From positions 3,782,001 through 3,846,000 of the forward strand of contig NC_083876.1 in assembly GCF_032452875.1 (NCBI RefSeq): a stretch of 64,000 nt of DNA. Direction: 5' to 3'. This document shows positions 56,541 to 64,000 of the stretch, one piece after another. The position numbers and the translations under genes were made by a program. This DNA is from Bos javanicus. Lineage: Eukaryota > Chordata > Mammalia > Artiodactyla > Bovidae. The notes beneath the pieces were generated by a model. It was not told the origin of the DNA. It worked only from the letters and a program-made list of their open reading frames with translations, and did no database searches. How positions within the stretch are numbered: position 1 is the first letter of the stretch; each line of letters starts with the position of its first letter.

Positions 56541-57002
56541 ATAACTTTAGTATTAAAGTGGAAAACCAAGAAAATCTTGACACATTTTCTACAGCTACTG
56601 GTCATCCATCTAGATTTTTACCCTCTTCAAGGTTCAATACTATATAGATGCTTTTCTGTGACACACTACATCATATACTCAAAGGCTATTTCATCTTCTA
56701 TTAAGTTTTTCTTGTTTTTTGAAATAAATACATGTTTTAATTTTTTATGCTTATTTGGATGAACAGATATCCTGTTACTTATGTGGTAGGTATGTTTTAC
56801 TTGGATAAACAGAGATAAATGTTCTTTAAATGAATAGACTGGTATCCTGTTAGTTGTGAAGAGTCTCATTGGATATCTTCTTCAATCCAATGAAACTATT
56901 CTTATCTAAGTGATTATCTTCATGAAGTTAAGCTGGGACTGTTTAATGTCAACAGAATATTTTGTTCCACATGTCTACCTAGATTTAACTGTTCCTATGA
57001 AC
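56541..57002. other. Unassigned AT-rich sequence
   Basis: No gene or named repeat is recognised. Confidence 0.4.
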
Positions 57003-60000
57003 GAGTCCCCTTCACAATCACAGCTTTGCCTGGCACAGGCATTTTATAACTCATTGAAGTTATGAGATATAATGTGCAAGGCCACGAATGAGACATGGTG
57101 AAGAGTTCTGATAAAACGTGGTATCCAGGAGAAGAAAAGACAATCCACTTCAGTATTCTTGTCTCAAGAACCCCATGAACAGTATGAAAAGGCAAAAAGA
57201 TATGACACTAGAAGATAAGACCTCCTGGCTGTAATATGCCCAATACGCTACTGAGGAAGCCTGGAAGACAGGAAGAATGGAGGACAATTACTAACAGTTC
57301 CAGAAAGAATGAAGTGGCTGGGCCAAAGCAGAAATGACACTCAGTTGTGGATGTGTCTGGTGGTGAAAGTAAAGTCTGATGCTATAAAGAACAATGTTGC
57401 ATTGAAACATGGAAAGGTAGGTGCATGAGTTAAGGTAAATAGTAATGGACAAACAGGAGACTTCGAAACTGAATATCGTCATAGAAATCAGTAAACTAAA
57501 GTCATTTGGAATAGGAAAATTTAGTTCATACAACCATTTTACCTACTACTGTGAGCAAGAATCCCTTAGAAAGAATGGAGTAGCTCTCATAGTCAACAGG
57601 AGTCCAAAATGCAGTACTTGGGTGCTGTCTCAAAAATGACAGTATTATCTCTGTTGATTTCCAGGGCAAACATCACAGTAATCCAAGTCTGTGCCCCAAC
57701 CACTGATGCACAAGGAGCTCAAGCTGACTGGTTCTATGAAGACATACAACACCTTATAGACTAAGACCAAAAACAGACGTCCTTTTCATCAAAGGGGACC
57801 AGAATGCAAAAGCAGGAATTCAAGAGTCACCCAGAATAGCAGTCATGTTTGTCCTTGGAGAGGACTAAATGAAGCAGGCCAAATGCTAACAGAGTTGTGT
57901 CAAGACAACAAGCTGATCATAGCAAACACAATGTCCCAGCAACCAAACGGATGACTCTACAGTGACCATCATATATGGTTAATATTGAAATCACATGGAT
58001 TATGTTCTTTGAAGCCAAAGATGGAAAATCTCTCTACTATTAGTACAAACAATACCTGGCACTGACTGTGGCTTAGGTCATGAACTCCTTATTGCAAAAT
58101 TCAGGCTGCAATTGAAGACAGTATGGAAAACCACTAGGCCATTCAGATATGACCTAAAGTAAATCCTTTATAATTAGTAGTGGAGGTGACAAATAGATTT
58201 AAGGGATTACATCTGGTAGACAGAGTACATGAAGAACCATGGAAAGCAATTTATAACATTGTACAGGAGACCAAAATCATCCCCAAGAAAAAGAAATGCA
58301 AGAAGGCAAAGTGACTGTCTAAGGAGGCTTTACAAAAAGCTGACATAAGAAGAGATGTGAAAGACAAAGGATAAGGGAAAGATACATTCAGCTGAATTAA
58401 GAATTTCAGAGAATAGCAAGGAGAAATAAGACCTTCTTAAATGAACAGTGCAAAGAAACAGGCTAGTGGTAAAGAAACTGCCTGTCAATGTAGGAAACTC
58501 AGGGATGTGCGTTCAATTCCTGGGTTGGGAAGGTCCCCTGGAGTAGGAAATGGTAACCCACTCCAGTATTCTTGGTTGGAAAATTCCACAGACAGAAAGG
58601 ATTCTGGCAAGCTACAGTCCATTGGGTCTCAAGAACTGGACATGACTGAGTGACTGAGTGCACACACACATACACACACACACGTAAATAAATAGAGGAA
58701 AACAATAGAATGGAAAGGACTAGAGATCTCTTCAAGAAAATTGGAGATATCAAGGGAACACTTCATCCAAGAATTGGCATGATAAAAGACAGAACCAGTA
58801 AGGACCTAAAAAATGCAGAAGAGGTTAGTTAAGAAGAGGTGCCTAGAATACACAGAAGAACTATACAGAAAAGGTCGTAAAGACCTGGATAACCACAACA
58901 GTATGTTCATTCACCCAGAGCTCAACATCCTGGAATGTGAAGTAAAGTGGGCCTTAGGAATTATTTCTGTGAACAAAGCTAGTGGAGGTGATGGGATTCC
59001 AGCTGAACTATTTAAAATCCTAAAAGATGATGCTGTTAAAGTGATGCACTCAAAATGTCAGCAAATATGGAAAATTCAGCAGTGGCCATAGAACTGAAAA
59101 AGGTCAGTTTTCATTCCAGTCCCAAATAAGGTTAATGCCAAAGAATGTTCAAACTATGGCACAATCACACTCATTTAACATGCCAGAAAAATTATGATCA
59201 AAATCTTTCAATCTACAGAAGTATGTGAACTGAGAAATCCCAGATTTACAAGCTGAGTTTAGAAAAGACAGAGGAGCCAGAGATGAAATTGCCAACAATT
59301 GTCAATCATGGATAAAGCAAAGGAATTCCAGAAAAAAAAAATTTACTTCTGTTTCATTGACTATGTTAAAGTCTTGATCACAGTGTTGATTAAAGTGTTG
59401 ATCACAGCAAACTGTGGAAAATTCTTAAGTTGGGAATACCAGGCCACCTTACCTGTCTCCTGAGCAACCTGTATGAACCTGCTTCTTGCGGTCAACAAAC
59501 AACAGTTAGAACCAGACATGGAACAATACACTCTTCAAAATTGGGAAAATATAATGACAATGCTGTTTATCATGACCCTGCTTACTTAACTTGTATGCAG
59601 AATACATCATACAAAATGCTGTGCTGGATAAATCGCAAGCTGTACTCCAGATTGTAGGGAGAAATATTAACAACATCAGCTATGCAGATTATACTACTCT
59701 AATGGCAGAAAGCAAAGAGGTACTAAAGATCCTCTTGATGAAGGTGGAAGAGGAGAGTGAAAAAGATGGCTTGAAAGTCAGCATTCAAAAACCTAAGATC
59801 ATGATATGAAGCTCCATAACTTCATAGCAAATCGATGGGGGAAAAGTGGAAACAGTGACAGATTTTATTTTCTTGAACTCCAAAATCAGTATGGATCGTA
59901 GCCATAAAATTAAAAGATGCCTGAACGTTGAAAGGAAAGCTATTGCAAAACTAGACAGCATATTAAAAGCAGGGATATCACTTTGCTAACAAAGGTCTGT

Positions 60001-60470
60001 ATTTTCAAAGCTACAGTTTTCCAGTAGTCAAGTACAGATGTGAGAGTTAGACCATAATAAAGACTGAGGACTGAAGAGCTGATGCTTCTGAGCACTGAAA
60101 AATTGATGTTTTTGAATTGTGGTGCTGGAGAAGGCTCTCAAGAGTCCCTTGGACAGGAAGGAAATCAAAAGAATCTATCCCAAAGGAAATGATCCCTGAA
60201 TATTCATTGGAAGGATTGATGTTAAAGCTGAAGCTCCAATATTTTGGCCACCTGATGCAAAGAATTGACACACTGGTAAAGATCATGATGCTGGGAAAGA
60301 TTGAAGGCAAAAACAAAAGATGGCAGCAGACTATTGAATGTTTTGATATCATCACCAATTCAGTGGACATGAATTGTTCTAACTCCAGGAGAAAGTAGAG
60401 AACAGAGGAGCCTGGCGTGTTGCAGTCCACGGGATCACAATGAGTCAGACACAACTTAGAGACTGAACAA
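57003..60470 (+). mobile_element. Old near-full-length BovB LINE
   Basis: Sense, about 3.25 kb without the nested SINE. It starts in the region preceding the endonuclease (CAGCTTTGCCTGGCACAGGC), then passes the endonuclease (frame 57445-57639: ITYYCEQESLRKNGVALIV-like text), linker, RT (58813-59091) and catalytic box, ending GAGACTGAACAACCACAAC. Substitutions and indels are far more frequent than in the other copies, and the box reads SYADYTTLMAESKE, with the second catalytic Asp replaced by Tyr (TAT near 59687). It is a dead relic. Confidence 0.93.
58459..58683 (+). mobile_element. Bov-tA SINE nested in BovB
   Basis: A sense SINE (GGCTAGTGGTAAAGAAACTG, B-box-like GTTCAATTCCTGGG) has a (CA)n tail at 58660-58683. 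It interrupts BovB between GCAAAGAAA (58449-58457) and GTAAATAAA (58684-58692), which may be a 9-bp TSD with two mismatches. Removing it restores the BovB text coding CKEIEENNRMERTRDLFKK. Confidence 0.9.
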
Positions 60471-61848
60471 CCACAACAACAGCAATTGAACATTTGTTGA
60501 TATAGCAGCTTTTGCACTTTGAATACCTTGTCTACTGTATTCAAAAGCTACATCAATTTAATAAACAGTAAGTGGGCAATACCCTGCAATATTTGCAATA
60601 ATTATGCTTGATCATAGAACACTTGTAAGAAAACAGTGGCATGAACATCTAATATTTGAATTATCCATGTTCTTCTGGTGCATCCCTGTGACTAAGGTCT
60701 TAATTTACACCTTAGATAAATTCAACACGCAACAAAAATACTTCTTATTATATATATATATATATTAGTATATTTTTTCAGAGCACATTTAATCATTTCC
60801 CCTGCACCAATGTAGTAGTCCAAAATAAACAAAATATTCAAATTCTAGTTAAATTAAGTGATTATTAGGATTTTGGAGGAGGAAAATTCAGTGTGTTATT
60901 TTTCCTCACTGTATGAACTGCTTAGACTAATAAGTTTGATTAATAATGCAAGTATGAAGTTACATCTTTCAGGTTATTTTAGCAAAGAAATGAAAGAGCT
61001 CACTTTTTAAAGATACTGATAAATTATGAGGGGCAGAAATTGTGGCAGATTTTCCCCTGTGGCACTTAGTCCTTACTTTGAAGAAATATTGCCTCTGTTT
61101 AAGATTCTAAGTTTTTTGAAGAATAATAACTTTACTCTCAAAAATAATATTTGTATAATGGGATAGTCAAAGCAAATTTGATATATTTTTTTATCTTTCT
61201 TTGGCAATTGTTCTGTATTGCAATTATTCAGTTCAAAACAGACTGTAGAGATAGTAGGTAATATTTGATGCTTTATTTTGGAAAAATAAAAACTTAAGGA
61301 ATTGAGTCCTGTGTTCAAATTATAATTTATTTCACATATTAGGTGAAACCTATGCAGCTTGGGGTGAGAACCCTATTATTTCTTGCCTGCCTCCCACCAA
61401 CCATTGGAATAAAGTAATCATGTCCCATGGCCACATATGAATAATATTTAGGAAACCTACTAAAGCATAGTTTCAACCTACATATAGTAGATTAATTCAT
61501 TTGGCACCTATCTACATGAGCATACATTTGTTCTTTAAATTTTCTTATCAGAAAAATCAAAACAAAAATGCCTGAGAAAAAACTGACCATGGGTGGAATT
61601 TTTTTATAACAATCCTGACTGACTGAACTATCATGTTAACTACTGAATTAAATTGTAAATCTTGAGTAGTTAGCAAGTCAAAGCACTATTTCAAACACAA
61701 GAATATATTGAAAATCCATTTTGCTACATATTAAGACACATCAGAGTAAAAACAGACACTAAATAATGTTAAAAATTCCAATTATAAACCAAAAAACAAA
61801 TGTCATACTATATTCTGACATTGAATACATAATCATTATGTGCCTGCA
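60471..61848. other. Unassigned stretch
   Basis: No gene or confidently named repeat is seen. A short (TA)n lies near 60748-60764. The minus frame 61318-61073 has no recognisable domain. Confidence 0.4.
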
Positions 61849-62055
61849 AGCTTAGTCATGTCTGACTCCTTGCAAAATTTTAGACTGTAGCCTGCCAGGC
61901 TCCTCTGTCCATGGGAATGTCCAGATAAGAATACTGGAGTGGGTTGCCTTTTCCTTCTGCAGTAGATCTTCCTGACCTAGTGGTTGAACTTGCATCTCCT
62001 GTGTCTCCTGCATTGCAGGCAGATTCTTTACCCTCTGAGTCATCAGGGAAGCCCA
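61849..62055 (-). mobile_element. Bov-tA SINE
   Basis: Minus-strand head GGGCTTCCCTGATGACTCAG with AAAGAATCTGCCTGCAATGC, and the BovB-derived body (GACTGTAGCCTGCCAGGCTC on the plus strand). An extra TCTCCTGTG lies within the head region at about 61998. Confidence 0.9.
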
Positions 62056-62415
62056 TTATTATTATAAGATAATGAAAATAAAAGGCATGAAAGGACCATT
62101 TGCTGAGTTCAATAAATTGACTCATTAAAAAAAATAAAAATAAAAGTGGATCAAATATACTCAACTATTCAAATATGATTTACATATATGTCATCTATCA
62201 TCAGATTATCATTAGTACTAGCTATATGACATAGAGGTGGAGAGAGGTGTGGGGGGTACTATGTATCCATACCTTGTCTACAATTGCTTTAAGTATAATT
62301 TAAAGTTAATCTGTTTCATAAACAACTATGTTTATTTGCAAAAACCTTCATAGAATTCAAAATAATTTAGTGTTATATTTGAAAAATATTCTTAACTTAC
62401 TAAGATTAAACCTAT
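62056..62415. other. Unassigned AT-rich sequence
   Basis: No gene or named repeat is recognised. Confidence 0.4.
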
Positions 62416-63003
62416 TTTGCTGTTGTTCACTTGCTAAGTTGTGCCCAACTTTTTGTGACCACATGAACAGCAGCAAACCAGACTTCCCTGTCCTTCACTA
62501 TCTCCTGGAGTTTGCTCAAACTCATGTCCATTGAGTCAGTGATGCCATTCAACCTTCTCATCCTCTGTTGCCCCTTCTCCACTTGCCCTCAGTCTTTACT
62601 AGCATCAGGGTATTTTCAAATGAGTCAGCTCTTCCCATCAGGTAGCCAAAGTATTGAGGCTTCATTATAAGCACCAGTCCTTCCAATGAATAATCAGGGT
62701 TACTTTCCTTTAAGATTGACTGATTTGATCTTCTTGCTATCCATAGAATTCCCAAGAGCCCTCTTCAGCACCACAGTTCAAAAGCAAAATTCTTCAAGGC
62801 TCAGCCTGCTTTATGGTCCAGCTCTCACATCTGTACATGACGACTGGAAAAACCATTGCTTTGACTATATGGACCTTGGTTGGCAGTGATGTGTTTTTTT
62901 AATACATTATGTTTGTCATTGCCTTCCTTCCAAGCAGCAAGCGTATTTTGATTTTGTGGCTGCTGTCACCATCCACAGTGATTCTGGAGCCCAGGAAAAT
63001 AAA
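62416..63003 (-). mobile_element. BovB 3' fragment, diverged
   Basis: Antisense, about 590 bp, from GCTGTTGTTCACTTGCTAAG to GATTCTGGAGCCCAGGAAAA. It is more diverged than the neighbouring sense copy and lacks the catalytic box. Confidence 0.93.
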
Positions 63004-63034
63004 AACCTATTTTAGATAATCCTAATAATAAATC

Positions 63035-64000
63035 TTCATCAGGCACTCTATCTATCAGATCTAGGGTGAACTTCCAGATGTTCAAGCTGGTTTTAGAAAA
63101 GGCAGAGGAACCAGAGATCAAATGGCCAACATCTGCTGGATCATCGAAAAAGCAAAAGCGTTCCAGAAAAACATATATTTCTGTTTTATTGACTATGCCA
63201 AAGCCTTTGACTCTGTGGATCACAATAAACTGTGGAAAATTCTGAAAGAAATGGGAATACCAGACCACCTGACCTGCCTCTTGAGAAACCTATACGCAGG
63301 AAGCAACAGTTAAAATTGAACATGGAACAACAGACTGGTTCCAAATAGGAAAAGGAGTACGTCAAGGCTGTATATTGTCACCCTGCTTATTTAACTTATG
63401 TGCAGAGTACATCATGAGAAATGGTGAGCTGGAAGAAGCACAAGCTGGAATCAAGACTTCTGGGAGAAATATCAATAACCTCAGATAAGCAGATGACACC
63501 ACCCTTATGGCAGAATGTAAAGAGGAATTAAAAAGCCTCTTGATGAAAGTGAAAAAGGAGAGTGAAACAGTTGGCTTAAAGCTCAAACATTTAAAAAACT
63601 AAGATCATGGCATCTGGTCCCATCACTTCATGGGAAATAGATGGGGAGACTGTGGAAACGGTGTCAGACTTTATTTTTTGGGGTCCCAAAAATCACTGCA
63701 GATGGTGACTTCAGCCATGAAATTAAAAGATGCTTACTCCTTGGAAGGAAAGTTATGACCAACCTAGATGGTATATTGAAAAGCAGAGACATTACTTTGC
63801 CAACAAAGGTCCATCTGGTCAAGGCTATAGTTTTTCCAGTGGTCATGTATGGATGTGAGAGTTGGACTGTGAAGAGAGCTGAGCGCTGAAGAATTGATGC
63901 TTTTGAACTGTGGTGTTGGAGAAGACTCTTGAGAGTCCCTTGGACTGCAAGGCGATCCAACCAGTTCATTCTAAAGGAGATCACTCCTGGGTGTTCTTTG
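63035..64000 (+). mobile_element. BovB LINE with 5' inversion, cut by window edge
   Basis: The sense part starts at GTGAACTTCCAGATGTTCAA (63067) and runs off the window. Immediately before it, 63035-63066 is a 30-bp antisense BovB piece matching 5452-5481 (coding LIDRVPDE on the minus strand), a part that lies further 5' in the element. Frame 63122-63313 has motif A FCFIDYAKAFDSVDHNKLW. The catalytic box is destroyed: Tyr of YADD is a TAA stop (GATAAGCAGATGAC at 63483-63496). Confidence 0.92.

Noticed and set aside
1..64000. An undescribed multi-gene system
   Set aside because: All protein-like signal is accounted for by L1, BovB and ERV remnants; the remaining gaps show no conserved-looking frames, operon-like order or RNA structure that I could support.

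Overview
This window is repeat-dominated ruminant nuclear DNA, most likely from a bovid (cattle, sheep or goat type). The diagnosis rests on three things seen together: many copies of the RTE-type LINE BovB, tRNA-derived Bov-tA and BOV-A2 SINEs that carry a BovB-derived body, and L1 copies with the ruminant-style 3' end. I found no convincing host protein-coding exon, no functional RNA gene and no CRISPR array. Every long open frame is either LINE or retroviral coding sequence or its antisense shadow. I see no undescribed biological system. The interest lies in the insertion history.

Layout: 1-1.2 kb is an L1 ORF2 fragment. 1.7-7.1 kb holds two BovB copies, the second nearly full length with an APE endonuclease, a reverse transcriptase and a repeated 5' leader. 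7.1-9.2 kb is a nest: a CHR-type SINE split by BovB, then an ancient L1 carrying an 18S rRNA pseudogene, a BovB 3' end and a Bov-tA SINE with perfect target-site duplications (TSDs). 9.2-14 kb contains two paralogous TG-starting blocks that look like decayed LTRs, separated by a BovB and followed by an L1-in-L1 insertion. 14.7-16.4 kb is mainly SINEs and an L1 tail. 17.3-20.4 kb and 23.0-26.4 kb are two large 5'-truncated L1s with recognisable TSDs, separated by an ancient L1 that was itself hit by another L1.

26.9-34.5 kb carries SINEs, a tail-to-tail BovB pair, a 2.4 kb L1 and a BovB insertion flanked by a 46-bp perfect direct repeat. 35.1-43.7 kb is the 3' half of a minus-strand endogenous retrovirus with betaretrovirus-like features (RT end, RNase H, integrase, env, polypurine tract, 3' LTR). 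It is cut up by two BovB copies, an L1 and a SINE, and it is inactivated. 43.7-46.9 kb is more BovB, an ancient L1 3' end and SINEs. 48.5-54.4 kb holds BovB copies in alternating orientation. 57-60.5 kb is an old near-full-length BovB. The window ends in a BovB with an apparent 5' inversion.

By my boundaries 21 BovB pieces cover about 25 kb, close to 39% of the window. The autonomous elements (L1, BovB) supply the machinery that mobilised the SINEs and probably the rRNA pseudogene. None of the copies seen here looks capable of coding a complete active protein. Family names come from recognition by eye; subfamily, age and exact ends need a repeat-library comparison.
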